Positions 1-13,799 of a DNA stretch of 64,000 bases are shown here, in pieces. The notes beneath the pieces were generated by a model. That model was not told the origin of the DNA. It searched no databases and was given only the letters and a program-made list of their open reading frames with translations. The DNA comes from Bathymodiolus brooksi (taxonomy: Eukaryota; Mollusca; Bivalvia; Mytilida; Modiolidae). How positions within the stretch are numbered: position 1 is the first letter of the stretch; the number at the start of each line of letters is the position of its first letter. The position numbers and the translations under genes are program-made. The stretch is taken from NCBI GenBank assembly GCA_963680875.1, contig OY804589.1:18248413-18312412 (forward strand), given 5' to 3'.

Positions 1-476
1 AGTTAAAGCTCTTACCTGTCCTGGGAGTTCTAGTAGTTAAAGCTATTACCCGACCTGGGAGTTCTAGTAGTTAAAGCTCTTATCTGACTTGGGAGTTCTA
101 GTAGTTAAAGGTCTTACCTGACCTGGGATTTCTAGTAGTTAAAGGTCTTACCTGACCTGGGAGTTCTAGTAGTTAAAGGTCTTACCTGATATGGGAGTTC
201 TAGTAGTTAAAGCTCTTACCCGACCTGGGAGTTCTAGTAGTTAAAGCTCTTACCTGACCTGTGAGTTCTAGTAGTTAAACCTCTTACCTTACCTGGGAGT
301 TCTAGTAGTTAAAGCTCTTACCTGACCTGGGAGTTCTAGTAGTTAAAGCTCTTACCCGACCTGGGAGTTCTAGTAGTTAAAGTTCTTACCTGAACTGGGA
401 GTTCTTGTAGTTAAAGCTCTTACCTGACATGGGAGTTCTAGTAGTTAAAGCTCTTACCTGACCTGGGAGTTCTAGT
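1..476. repeat. 14-unit higher-order block of the satellite, recurrent
   Basis: This block is marked by a ctgtcctgg unit, then agctattacccg, then ctgacttgg, then gatttctag variants in fixed order. The same order begins again at about 715 (offset 714 = 21 units), 2,245, 4,183, 4,897, 6,053 and near 11,090. The first two copies agree until about 470/1,180, where one continues with acccgaactcgg and the other with ggaaaatc. This is direct evidence of block-wise amplification rather than independent unit drift. Confidence 0.85.
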
Positions 477-1639
477 AGTTAAAGCTCTTACCCGAACTCG
501 GAGTTCTAGTAGTTAAAGCTCTTACCTGACCTGGGAGTTCTAGTGGTTAAAGCTCTTTTCTGACCTGGGAATTCTAGTAGTTAAAGGTCTTACCTGACCT
601 GGGAGTTCTAGTAGTTAAAGCTCTCACCTGACCTGGGAGTTCTAGTAGTTAAAGCTCTTACCTGACCTGGGAGTTCTAGTAGTTAAAGCTCTTACCTGAC
701 CTGGGAGTTCTAGTAGTTAAAGCTCTTACCTGTCCTGGGAGTTCTAGTAGTTAAAGCTATTACCCGACCTGGGAGTTCTAGTAGTTAAAGCTCTTATCTG
801 ACTTGGGAGTTCTAGTAGTTAAAGGTCTTACCTGACCTGGGATTTCTAGTAGTTAAAGGTCTTACCTGACCTGGGAGTTCTAGTAGTTAAAGGTCTTACC
901 TGATATGGGAGTTCTAGTAGTTAAAGCTCTTACCCGACCTGGGAGTTCTAGTAGTTAAAGCTCTTACCTGACCTGTGAGTTCTAGTAGTTAAACCTCTTA
1001 CCTTACCTGGGAGTTCTAGTAGTTAAAGCTCTTACCTGACCTGGGAGTTCTAGTAGTTAAAGCTCTTACCCGACCTGGGAGTTCTAGTAGTTAAAGTTCT
1101 TACCTGAACTGGGAGTTCTTGTAGTTAAAGCTCTTACCTGACATGGGAGTTCTAGTAGTTAAAGCTCTTACCTGACCTGGAAAATCTAGTAGTTAAAGCT
1201 CTTACCTGACCTGGGAGTTCTAGTAATTAAAAGTCTTTCCTCACCTGGTAGTTCTAGTAGTTAAAGCTCTTACCTGACCTGGGAGTTCTTGTAGTTAAAG
1301 CTCTTACCTGACCTCGGAGTTCTAGTAGTTAAAGCTCTTACCTGACCTGGGAGTTCTAGTAGTTAAACCTCTTATCTGACCTGGGAATTGTAGTAGTTAA
1401 AGGTCTTACCTGACCTGGGAGTTCTAGTAGTTAAAGCTCTTACCTGACCTGGGAGTTTTAGTAGTTAAAGCTCTTTCCTGACCTGGGAGTTCTAGTAGTT
1501 AAAGCTCTTATCTGACCTGGGAGTTCTAGTAGTTAAAGGTCTTACCTGACCTGGGTTTTCTAGTAGTTAAAGGTCTTACCTGACCTGGGAGTTCTAGTAG
1601 TTAAAGCTCTTACCTGATCTGGGAGTTCTAGTAGTTAAA

Positions 1640-4050
1640 GCTCTTACCCGACCTGGGAGTTCTAGTAGTTAAAGCTCTTACCTGATCTAGGAGTTCTAGT
1701 AGTTAAAGCTCTTACCTGACCTGGGAGTTCTAGTAGTTAAAGCTCTTACCTGACCTGGGAGTTATAGTAGTTAAAGCTCTTACCCGACCTGGCAGTTCTA
1801 GTAGTTAAAGTTCTTACCTGAACTGGGAGTTCTTATAGTTAAAGGTCCTACCTGACCTGGGAGTTCTAGTAGTTAAAGCTCTTACCTGACCTGGGAGATC
1901 TAGTAGTTAAAGCTCTTACCTGACCTGGGATTTCTAGTAATTAAAGGACTTACCTGACCTGGTAGTTCTAGTAGTGAAAGCTCTTACCTGACCTGGGAGT
2001 TCTAGTAGTTAAAGCTCTTACCCGAACTCGGAGTTCTAGTAGTTAAAGCTCTTACCTGACCTGGGAGTTCTAGTGGTTAAAGCTCTTTTCTGACCTGGGA
2101 ATTCTAGTAGTTAAAGGTCTTACCTGACCTGGGAGTTCTAGTAGTTAAAGCTCTCACCTGACCTGGGAGTTCTAGTAGTTAAAGCTCTTACCTGACCTGG
2201 GAGTTCTAGTAGTTAAAGCTCTTACCTGACCTGGGAGTTCTAGTAGTTAAAGCTCTTACCTGTCCTGGGAGTTCTAGTAGTTAAAGCTATTACCCGACCT
2301 GGGAGTTCTAGTAGTTAAAGCTCTTATCTGACTTGGGAGTTCTAGTAGTTAAAGGTCTTACCTGACCTGGGATTTCTAGTAGTTAAAGGTCTTACCTGAC
2401 CTGGGAGTTCTAGTAGTTAAAGGTCTTACCTGATATGGGAGTTCTAGTAGTTAAAGCTCTTACCCGACCTGGGAGTTCTAGTAGTTAAAGCTCTTACCTG
2501 ACCTGTGAGTTCTAGTAGTTAAACCTCTTACCTTACCTGGGAGTTCTAGTAGTTAAAGCTCTTACCTGACCTGGGAGTTCTAGTAGTTAAAGCTCTTACC
2601 CGACCTGGGAGTTCTAGTAGTTAAAGTTCTTACCTGAACTGGGAGTTCTTGTAGTTAAAGCTCTTACCTGACATGGGAGTTCTAGTAGTTAAAGCTCTTA
2701 CCTGACCTGGAAAATCTAGTAGTTAAAGCTCTTACCTGACCTGGGAGTTCTAGTAATTAAAGGTCTTTCCTCACCTGGTAGTTCTAGTAGTTAAAGCTCT
2801 TACCTGACCTGGGAGTTCTTGTAGTTAAAGCTCTTACCTGACCTCGGAGTTCTAGTAGTTAAAGCTCTTACCTGACCTGGGAGTTCTAGTAGTTAAACCT
2901 CTTATCTGACCTGGGAATTGTAGTAGTTAAAGGTCTTACCTGACCTGGGAGTTCTAGTAGTTAAAGCTCTTACCTGACCTGGGAGTTTTAGTAGTTAAAG
3001 CTCTTACCTGACCTGGGAGTTCTAGTAGTTAAAGCTCTTAACTGACCTGGGAGTTCTAGTAGTTAAAGCTATTACCCGACCTGGGAGTTCTAGTAGTTAA
3101 AAGCTCTTATCTGACCTGGGAGTTCTAGTAGTTAAAGGTCTTACCCGACCAGGGAGTTCTAGTGGTTAAAGGTCTTACCTGACCTGAGAGTTCTAGTAGT
3201 TAAAGCTCTTACCTGACCTCGGAGTTCTAGTAGTTAAAGCTCTTACCCGACCTGGGAGTTCTAGTAGTTAAAGCTCTTACCTGACCTGGGAGTTCTAGTA
3301 GTTAAAGCTCTTACCTGACCTGGGAGTTCTAGTAGTTAAAGCTCTTACCTGACCTGGGAGGTCTAGTAGTTAAAGCTCTTATCCGACCTGGGAGTTCTAG
3401 TAGTTGAAGGTCTTACCCGACCTGGAGTTCTAGTAGTTAAAGCTCTTACCTGAACTGGGAGTTCTAGTAGTTAATGCTCTTACATGACCTGGGAGTTCTA
3501 GTAGTTAAAGCTCTTACCCGACCTTGGAGTTCTAGTAGTTAAAGCTCTTATCCGACTTGGGAGTTCTATTAGTTAAAGCTCTTACCTGACCTGGGAGTAA
3601 TAGTAGTTAAAGCGCTTACCTGACCTGGGAGTTCTAGTAGTTAAAGCTCTTACCTGACCTGGGAGTTCTATTAGTTAAAGCTCTTACCTGAAGTGGGAGT
3701 TCTAGTAGTTAAAGCTCTTACCTGACCTGGGAGTTCTAGTAGATAAAGCTCTTACTCGACCTGGGAGTTCTAGTAGTTAAAGATCTTACCTGAGCTGGGA
3801 GTTCTAGTAATTAAAGCTCTTACCTGACCTGGGAGTTCTAGTAGTTAAAGCTCTAACCTGACCTGGGAGTTCTAGTAGTTAAAGCTCTTACCTGACCTGG
3901 GAGTTCCAGTTGCTAAAGCTCTTACCTGACCTGGGAGTTCAAGTAGTTAAAGCTCTTACCTGTCCTGGGAGTTCTAGTAGTTAAAGCTATTACCCGACCT
4001 GGGAGTTCTAGTAGTTAAAGCTCTAATCTGACCTGGGAGTTCTAGTAGTT
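1640..4050. repeat. 2.4-kb satellite segment duplicated at 5,448-7,858
   Basis: Rare variant units recur with a constant offset of 3,808 bp (112 units): gatctaggag (1,684/5,492), gttatagtag (1,761/5,569), tcttatagtt (1,831/5,639), agtgaaag (1,973/5,781), ggaaaatc (2,711/6,519), the extra-a unit (about 3,100/6,908) and ctaatctg (4,023/7,831). The match breaks near 1,640 and 4,050. Sharing so many private variants requires a segmental duplication inside the array. Confidence 0.88.
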
Positions 4051-7000
4051 AAAGCTCTCACCTGACCTGGGAGTTCTAGTAGTTAAAGCTCTCACCTGAC
4101 CTGGGAGTTCTAGTAGTTAAAGCTCTTACCTGACCTGGGAGTTCTAGTAGTTAAAGCTCTTACCTGACCTGGGAGTTCTAGTAGTTAAAGCTCTTACCTG
4201 TCCTGGGAGTTCTAGTAGTTAAAGCTATTACCCGACCTGGGAGTTCTAGTAGTTAAAGCTCTTATCTGACTTGGGAGTTCTAGTAGTTAAAGGTCTTACC
4301 TGACCTGGGATTTCTAGTAGTTAAAGGTCTTACCTGACCTGGGAGTTCTAGTAGTTAAAGGTCTTACCTGATATGGGAGTTCTAGTAGTTAAAGCTCTTA
4401 CCCGACCTGGGAGTTCTAGTAGTTAAAGCTCTTACCTGACCTGTGAGTTCTAGTAGTTAAACCTCTTACCTTACCTGGGAGTTCTAGTAGTTAAAGCTCT
4501 TACCTGACCTGGGAGTTCTAGTAGTTAAAGCTCTTACCCGACCTGGGAGTTCTAGTAGTTAAAGTTCTTACCTGAACTGGGAGTTCTTGTAGTTAAAGCT
4601 CTTACCTGACATGGGAGTTCTAGTAGTTAAAGCTCTTACCTGACCTGGGAGTTCTAGTAGTTAAAGCTCTTACCCGAACTCGGAGTTCTAGTAGTTAAAG
4701 CTCTTACCTGACCTGGGAGTTCTAGTGGTTAAAGCTCTTTTCTGACCTGGGAATTCTAGTAGTTAAAGGTCTTACCTGACCTGGGAGTTCTAGTAGTTAA
4801 AGCTCTCACCTGACCTGGGAGTTCTAGTAGTTAAAGCTCTTACCTGACCTGGGAGTTCTAGTAGTTAAAGCTCTTACCTGACCTGGGAGTTCTAGTAGTT
4901 AAAGCTCTTACCTGTCCTGGGAGTTCTAGTAGTTAAAGCTATTACCCGACCTGGGAGTTCTAGTAGTTAAAGCTCTTATCTGACTTGGGAGTTCTAGTAG
5001 TTAAAGGTCTTACCTGACCTGGGATTTCTAGCAGTTAAAGGTCTTACCTGACCTGGGAGTTCTAGTAGTTAAAGGTCTTACCTGATATGGGAGTTCTAGT
5101 AGTTAAAGCTCTTACCCGACCTGGGAGTTCTAGTAGTTAAAGCTCTTACCTGACCTGTGAGTTCTAGTAGTTAAACCTTTTACCTTACCTGGGAGTTCTA
5201 GTAGTTAAAGCTCTTACCTGACCTGGGAGTTCTAGTAGTTAAAGCTCTTACCCGACCTGGGAGTTCTAGTAGTTAAAGTTCTTACCTGAACTGGGAGTTC
5301 TTGTAGTTAAAGCTCTTACCTGACATGGGAGTTCTAGTAGTTAAAGCTCTTACCTGACCTGGAAAATCTAGTAGTTAAAGCTCTTACCTGACCTGGGAGT
5401 TCTAGTAATTAAAAGTCTTTCCTCACCTGGTAGTTCTAGTAGTTAAAGCTCTTACCCGACCTGGGAGTTCTAGTAGTTAAAGCTCTTACCTGATCTAGGA
5501 GTTCTAGTAGTTAAAGCTCTTACCTGACCTGGGAGTTCTAGTAGTTAAAGCTCTTACCTGACCTGGGAGTTATAGTAGTTAAAGCTCTTACCCGACCTGG
5601 CAGTTCTAGTAGTTAAAGTTCTTACCTGAACTGGGAGTTCTTATAGTTAAAGGTCCTACCTGACCTGGGAGTTCTAGTAGTTAAAGCTCTTACCTGACCT
5701 GGGAGATCTAGTAGTTAAAGCTCTTACCTGACCTGGGATTTCTAGTAATTAAAGGACTTACCTGACCTGGTAGTTCTAGTAGTGAAAGCTCTTACCTGAC
5801 CTGGGAGTTCTAGTAGTTAAAGCTCTTACCCGAACTCGGAGTTCTAGTAGTTAAAGCTCTTACCTGACCTGGGAGTTCTAGTGGTTAAAGCTCTTTTCTG
5901 ACCTGGGAATTCTAGTAGTTAAAGGTCTTACCTGACCTGGGAGTTCTAGTAGTTAAAGCTCTCACCTGACCTGGGAGTTCTAGTAGTTAAAGCTCTTACC
6001 TGACCTGGGAGTTCTAGTAGTTAAAGCTCTTACCTGACCTGGGAGTTCTAGTAGTTAAAGCTCTTACCTGTCCTGGGAGTTCTAGTAGTTAAAGCTATTA
6101 CCCGACCTGGGAGTTCTAGTAGTTAAAGCTCTTATCTGACTTGGGAGTTCTAGTAGTTAAAGGTCTTACCTGACCTGGGATTTCTAGTAGTTAAAGGTCT
6201 TACCTGACCTGGGAGTTCTAGTAGTTAAAGGTCTTACCTGATATGGGAGTTCTAGTAGTTAAAGCTCTTACCCGACCTGGGAGTTCTAGTAGTTAAAGCT
6301 CTTACCTGACCTGTGAGTTCTAGTAGTTAAACCTCTTACCTTACCTGGGAGTTCTAGTAGTTAAAGCTCTTACCTGACCTGGGAGTTCTAGTAGTTAAAG
6401 CTCTTACCCGACCTGGGAGTTCTAGTAGTTAAAGTTCTTACCTGAACTGGGAGTTCTTGTAGTTAAAGCTCTTACCTGACATGGGAGTTCTAGTAGTTAA
6501 AGCTCTTACCTGACCTGGAAAATCTAGTAGTTAAAGCTCTTACCTGACCTGGGAGTTCTAGTAATTAAAGGTCTTTCCTCACCTGGTAGTTCTAGTAGTT
6601 AAAGCTCTTACCTGACCTGGGAGTTCTTGTAGTTAAAGCTCTTACCTGACCTCGGAGTTCTAGTAGTTAAAGCTCTTACCTGACCTGGGAGTTCTAGTAG
6701 TTAAACCTCTTATCTGACCTGGGAATTGTAGTAGTTAAAGGTCTTACCTGACCTGGGAGTTCTAGTAGTTAAAGCTCTTACCTGACCTGGGAGTTTTAGT
6801 AGTTAAAGCTCTTACCTGACCTGGGAGTTCTAGTAGTTAAAGCTCTTAACTGACCTGGGAGTTCTAGTAGTTAAAGCTATTACCCGACCTGGGAGTTCTA
6901 GTAGTTAAAAGCTCTTATCTGACCTGGGAGTTCTAGTAGTTAAAGGTCTTACCCGACCAGGGAGTTCTAGTGGTTAAAGGTCTTACCTGACCTGAGAGTT

Positions 7001-10000
7001 CTAGTAGTTAAAGCTCTTACCTGACCTCGGAGTTCTAGTAGTTAAAGCTCTTACCCGACCTGGGAGTTCTAGTAGTTAAAGCTCTTACCTGACCTGGGAG
7101 TTCTAGTAGTTAAAGCTCTTACCTGACCTGGGAGTTCTAGTAGTGAAAGCTCTTACCTGACCTGGGAGGTCTAGTAGTTAAAGCTCTTATCCGACCTGGG
7201 AGTTCTAGTAGTTGAAGGTCTTACCCGACCTGGAGTTCTAGTAGTTAAAGCTCTTACCTGAACTGGGAGTTCTAGTAGTTAATGCCCTTACATGACCTGG
7301 GAGTTCTAGTAGTTAAAGCTCTTACCCGACCTTGGAGTTCTAGTAGTTAAAGCTCTTATCCGACTTGGGAGTTCTATTAGTTAAAGCTCTTACCTGACCT
7401 GGGAGTAATAGTAGTTAAAGCGCTTACCTGACCTGGGAGTTCTAGTAGTTAAAGCTCTTACCTGACCTGGGAGTTCTATTAGTTAAAGCTCTTACCTGAA
7501 GTGGGAGTTCTAGTAGTTAAAGCTCTTACCTGACCTGGGAGTTCTAGTAGATAAAGCTCTTACTCGACCTGGGAGTTCTAGTAGTTAAAGCTCTTACCTG
7601 AGCTGGGAGTTCTAGTAATTAAAGCTCTTACCTGACCTGGGAGTTCTAGTAGTTAAAGCTCTAACCTGACCTGGGAGTTCTAGTAGTTAAAGCTCTTACC
7701 TGACCTGGGAGTTCCAGTTGCTAAAGCTCTTACCTGACCTGGGAGTTCAAGTAGTTAAAGCTCTTACCTGTCCTGGGAGTTCTAGTAGTTAAAGCTATTA
7801 CCCGACCTGGGAGTTCTAGTAGTTAAAGCTCTAATCTGACCTGGGAGTTCTAGTAGTTAAAGGTCTTACCTGACCTGGGATTTCTAGTAGTTAAAGGTCT
7901 TACCTGACCTGGGAGTTCTAGTAGTTAAAGCTCTTACCTGATCTGGGAGTTCTAGTAGTTAAAGCTCTTACCCGACCTGGGAGTTCTAGTAGTTAAAGCT
8001 CTTACCTGATCTGGGAGTTCTAGTAGTTAAAGCTCTTACCTGACCTGGGAGTTCTAGTAGTTAAAGCTCTTACCCGACCTGGCAGTTCTAGTAGTTAAAG
8101 TTCTTACCTGAACTGGGAGTTCTTGTAGTTAAAGGTCCTACCTGACCTGGGAGTTCTAGTAGTTAAAGCTCTTACCTGACCTGGGAGATCTAGTAGTTAA
8201 AGCTGTTACCTGACCTGGGAGTTCTAGTAGTTAAAGCTATTACCCGACCTGGGAGTTCTAGTAGTTAAAAGCTCTTATCTGACCTGGGAGTTCTAGTAGT
8301 TAAAGGTCTTACCCGACCTGGGAGTTCTAGTGGTTAAAGGTCTTACCTGACCTGAGAGTTCTAGTAGTTAAAGCTCTTACCTGACCTGGGAGTTCTAGTA
8401 GTTAAAGCTCTTACCCGACCTGGGAGTTCTAGTAGTTAAAGCTCTTACCTGACCTGGGAGTTCTAGTAGTTAAAGCTCTTACCTGACCTGGGAGTTCTAG
8501 TAGTTAAAGCTCTTACCTGACCTGGGAGGTCTAGTAGTTAAAGCTCTTATCCGACCTGGGAGTTCTAGTAGTTGAAGGTCTTACCCGACCTGGAGTTCTA
8601 GTAGTTAAAGCTCTTACCTGAACTGGGAGTTCTAGTAGTTAATCCTCTTACATGACCTGGGAGTTCTAGTAGTTAAAGCTCTTACCTGACCTGGGAGTTC
8701 TAGTAGTTAAAGCTCTTATCCGACTTGGGAGTTCTAGTAGTTAAAGCTCTTACCTGACCTGGGAGTAATAGTAGTTAAAGCGCTTACCTGACCTGGGAGT
8801 TCTAGTAGTTAAAGCTCTTACCTGACCTGGGAGTTCTAGTAGTTAAAGCTCTTACCTGAAGTGGGAGTTCTAGTAGTTAAAGCTCTTACCTGACCTGGGA
8901 GTTCTAGAAGATAAAGCTCTTACTCGACCTGGGAGTTCTAGTAGTTAAAGCTCTTACCTGACCTGGGAGTTCTAGTAATTAAAGCTCTTACCTGACCTGG
9001 GAGTTCTAGTAGTTAAAGCTCTAACCTGACCTGGGAGTTCTAGTAGTTAAAGCTCTTACCTGACCTGTGAGTTCTAGTTGCTAAAGCTCTTACCTGACCT
9101 GGGAGTTCTAATAGTTAAAGCTCTTACCTGACCTGGGAGTTCTAGTAGTTAAATCTCTTACCTGACTTGGGAGTTCTAGTAGTTAAAGCTCTTACCTGAC
9201 CAGGGAGTTCTAGTAGTTAAAGTTCTTACCTGACCTGGGAGTTCTAGTAGTCAAAGCTCTTACCTGACCTGGGAGGTCTAGTAGTTAAAGCTCTTACCCG
9301 ACCTGGAGTTCTAGTAGTTAAAGCTCTTACCTGACCTGTGAGGTCTAGTAGTTAAAGCTCTTACCCGACCTGGGAGTTCTAGTAGTTAAAGCTCTTACCC
9401 GACCCGGAGTTGTAGTAGTTAAAGCTCTTACCTGAACTGGGAATTCTATTAGTTAAAGATCTTACCTGACCTGGGAGTTCTAGTAGTTAAAGCTCTTATC
9501 CGACTTGGGAGTTCTAGTAGTTAAAGCTCTTATCCGACCTGGGAGTTCTAGTAGTTAAAGCTCTTCCCCGACCTGGGAGTTCTAGTAGTTAAAGGTCTTA
9601 CCTGACCTGGGAGTTCTAGTAGTTAAAGCTCTTACCTGACCTAGGAGTTCTAGTAGTTAAAGCTCTTACCCGACCTGGGAGTTCTAGTAGCTAAAGCTCT
9701 TACCTGACATGGGAGTTCTAGTAATTAAAGCTCTTACCTGACCTGGGAGTTCTAGTAGTTAAAGCTCTTACCTGACCTGGGAGTTCTAGTAGTTAAAGCT
9801 CTTACCCTACCTGGGAGTTCTAGTAGTTAAAGTTCTTACCTGAACTGGGAGTTCTTGTAGTTAAAGGTCCTACCTGACCTGGGAGTTCTAGTAGTTAAAG
9901 CTCTTACCTGACCTGGGAGATAGAGTAGTTAAAGCTCTTACCTGACCTGGGAGTTCTAGTAATTAAAGGACTTACCTGACCTGGTAGTTCTAGTAGTTAA

Positions 10001-13000
10001 AGCTTTTACCTGACCTGGGAGTTCTAGTAGTTAAAGCTCTTACCCGACCTCGGAGTTCTAGTAGTTAAAGCTCTTACCTGACCTGGGAGTTCTAGTGGTT
10101 AATGCTCTTTTCTGACCTGGGAATTCTAGTAGTTAAAGGTCTTACCTGACCTGGGAGTTCTAGTAGTTAAAGCTCTCACCTGACCTGGGAGTTCTAGTAG
10201 TTAAAGCTCTAACCTGACCTGGGAGTTCTAGTAGTTAAAGCTCTTACCTGACCTGGGAGTTCTAGTAGTTAAAGCTCTTACCTGTCCTGGGAGTTCTAGT
10301 AGTTAAAGCTATTACCCGACCTGGGAGTTCTAGTAGTTAAAGCTCTTATCTGACCTGGGAGTTCTAGTAGTTAAAGGTCTTACCTGACCTGGGTTTTCTA
10401 GTAGTTAAAGGTCTTACCTGACCTGGGAGTTCTAGTAGTTAAAGCTCTTACCTGATCTGGGAGTTCTAGTAGTTAAAGCTCTTACCCGACCTGGGAGTTC
10501 TAGTAGTTAAAGCTCTTACCTGATCTGGGAGTTCTAGTAGTTAAAGCTCTTACCTGACCTGGGAGTTCTAGTAGTTAAAGCTCTTACCTGATCTGGGAGT
10601 TATAGTAGTTAAAGCTCTTACCCGACCTGGCAGTTCTAGTAGTTAAAGTTCTTACCTGAACTGGGAGTTCTTGTAGTTAAAGGTCCTACCTGACCTGGGA
10701 GTTCTAGTAGTTAAAGCTCTTACCTGACCTGGGAGATCTAGTAGTTAAAGCTCTTACCTGACCTGGGATTTCTAGTAATTAAAGGACTTACCTGACCTGG
10801 TAGTTCTAGTAGTTAAAGCTCTTACCTGACCTGGGAGTTCTAGTAGTTAAAGCTCTTACCCGAACTCGGAGTTCTAGTAGTTAAAGCTCTTACCTGACCT
10901 GGGAGTTCTAGTGGTTAAAGCTCTTTTCTGACCTGGGAATTCTAGTAGTTAAAGCTCTTACCTGTCCTGGGAGTTCTAGTAGTTAAAGCTCTTACCTGAC
11001 CTGGGAGTTCTAGTAGTTAAAGCTCTCACCTGACCTGGGAGTTCTAGTAGTTAAAGCTCTTACCTGAACTGGGAGTTCTAGTAGTTAAAGCTCTTACCTG
11101 TCCTGGGAGTTCTAGTAGTTAAAGCTATTACCCGACCTGGGAGTTCTAGTAGTTAAAGCTCTTATCTGACTTGGGAGTTCTAGTAGTTAAAGGTCTTACC
11201 TGACCTGGGATTTCTAGTAGTTAAAGGTCTTACCTGACCTGGGAGTTCTAGTAGTTAAAGCTCTTACCTGATATGGGAGTTCTAGTAGTTAAAGCTCTTA
11301 CCCGACCTGGGAGTTCTAGTAGTTAAAGCTCTTACCTGACCTGTGAGTTCTAGTAGTTAAACCTCTTACCTTACCTGGGAGTTCTAGTAGTTAAAGCTCT
11401 TACCCGACCTGGGAGTTCTAGTAGTTAAAGTTCTTACCTGAACTGGGAGTTCTTGTAGTTAAAGCTCTTACCTGACATGGGAGTTCTAGTAGTTAAAGCT
11501 CTTACCTGTCCTGGAAGATCTAGTAGTTAAAGCTCTTACCTGACCTGGGAGTTCTAGTAATTAAAGGTCTTTCCTCACCTGGTAGTTCTAGTAGTTAAAG
11601 CTCTTACCTGACCTGGGAGTTCTTGTAGTTAAAGCTCTTACCCGACCTCGGAGTTCTAGTAGTTAAAGCTCTTACCTGACCTGGGAGTTCTAGTAGTTAA
11701 ACCTCTTATCTGACCTGGGAATTGTAGTAGTTAAAGGTCTTACCTGACCTGGGAGTTCTAGTAGTTAAAGCTCTTACCTGACCTGGGAGTTTTAGTAGTT
11801 AAAGCTCTTACCTGACCTGGGAGTTCTAGTAGTTAAAGCTCTTAACTGACCTGGGAGTTCTAGTAGTTAAAGCTATTACCCGACCTGGGAGTTCTAGTAG
11901 TTAAAAGCTCTTATCTGACCTGGGAGTTCTAGTAGTTAAAGGTCTTACCCGACCTGGGAGTTCTAGTGGTTAAAGGTCTTACCTGACCTGAGAGTTCTAG
12001 TAGTTAAAGCTCTTACCTGACCTCGGAGTTCTAGTAGTTAAAGCTCTTACCCGACCTGGGAGTTCTAGTAGTTAAAGCTCTTACCTGACCTGGGAGTTCT
12101 AGTAGTTAAAGCTCTTACCTGACCTGGGAGTTCTAGTAGTTAAAGCTCTTACCTGACCTGGGAGTTCTAGTGGTTAAAGCTCTTTTCTGACTTGGGAATT
12201 CAAGTAGTTAAAGGTCTTACCTGACCTGGGAGTTCTAGTAGTTAAAGCTCTCACCTGACCTGGGAGTTCTAGTAGTTAAAGCTCTTACCTGACCTGAGAG
12301 TTCTAGTAGTTAAAGCTCTTACCTGACCTCGGAGTTCTAGTAGTTAAAGCTCTTACCCGACCTGGGAGTTCTAGTAGTTAAAGCTCTTACCTGACCTGGG
12401 AGTTCTAGTAGTTAAAGCTCTTACCTGACCTGGGAGTTCTAGTAGTTAAAGCTCTTACCTGACCTGGGAGGTCTAGTAGTTAAAGCTCTTATCCGACCTG
12501 GGAGTTCTAGTAGTTGAAGGTCTTACCCGACCTGGAGTTCTAGTAGTTAAAGCTCTTACCTGAACTGGGAGTTCTAGTAGTTAATGCTCTTACATGACCT
12601 GGGAGTTCTAGTAGTTAAAGCTCTTACCCGACCTTGGAGTTCTAGTAGTTAAAGTTCTTATCCGACTTGGGAGTTCTAGTAGTTAAAGCTCTTACCTGAC
12701 CTGGGAGTAATAGTAGTTAAAGCGCTTACCTGACCTGGGAGTTCTAGTAGTTAAAGCTCTTACCTGACCTGGGAGTTCTAGTAGTTAAAGCTCTTACCTG
12801 AAGTGGGAGTTCTAGTAGTTAAAGCTCTTACCTGACCTGGGAGTTCTAGTAGATAAAGCTCTTACTCGACCTGGGAGTTCTAGTAGTTAAAGCTCTTACC
12901 TGACCTGTGAGTTCTAGTAATTAAAGCTCTTACCTGACCTGGGAGTTCTAGTAGTTAAAGCTCTAACCTGACCTGGGAGTTCTAGTAGTTAAAGCTCTTA

Positions 13001-13799
13001 CCTGACCTGGGAGTTCTAGTTGCTAAAGCTCTTACCTGACCTGGGAGTTCAAGTAGTTAAAGCTCTTACCTGTACTGGGAGTTCTAGTAGTTAAAGCTAT
13101 TACCCGACCTGGGAGTTCTAGTAGTTAAAGCTCTTATCTGACCTGGGAGTTCTAGTAGTTAAAGGTCTTACCTGACCTGGGATTTCTAGTAGTTAAAGGT
13201 CTTACCTGACCTGGGAGTTCTAGTAGTTAAAGCTCTTACCTGATCTGGGAGTTCTAGTAGTTAAAGCTCTTACCCGACCTGGGAGTTCTAGTAGTTAAAG
13301 CTCTTACCTGATCTGGGAGTTCTAGTAGTTAAATCTCTTACCTGACCTGGGAGTTCTAGTAGTTAAAGCTCTTACCCGACCTGGCAGTTCTAGTAGTTAA
13401 AGTTCTTACCTGAACTGGGAGTTCTTGTAGTTAAAGGTCCTACCTGACCTGGGAGTTCTAGTAGTTAAAGCTCTTACCTGACCTGGGAGATCTAGTAGTT
13501 AAAGCTGTTACCTGACCTGGGAGTTCTAGTAATTAAAGGACTTACCTGACCTGGTAGTTCTAGTAGTTAAAGCTCTTACCTGACCTGGGAGTTCTAGTAG
13601 TTAAAGCTCTTACCTGACCCGGGAGTTCTAGTAGTTTAAGCTCTTACCTGACCTGGGAGTTCTAGTAGTTAAAGCTCTTACCTGACCTGGGAGTTCTAGT
13701 AGTTAAAGCTCTTACTCGACCTGGGAGTTCTAGTAGTTAAAGCTCTTACCTGACCTGGGAGTTCTAGTAATTAAAGCTCTTACCTGACCTGGGAGTTCT

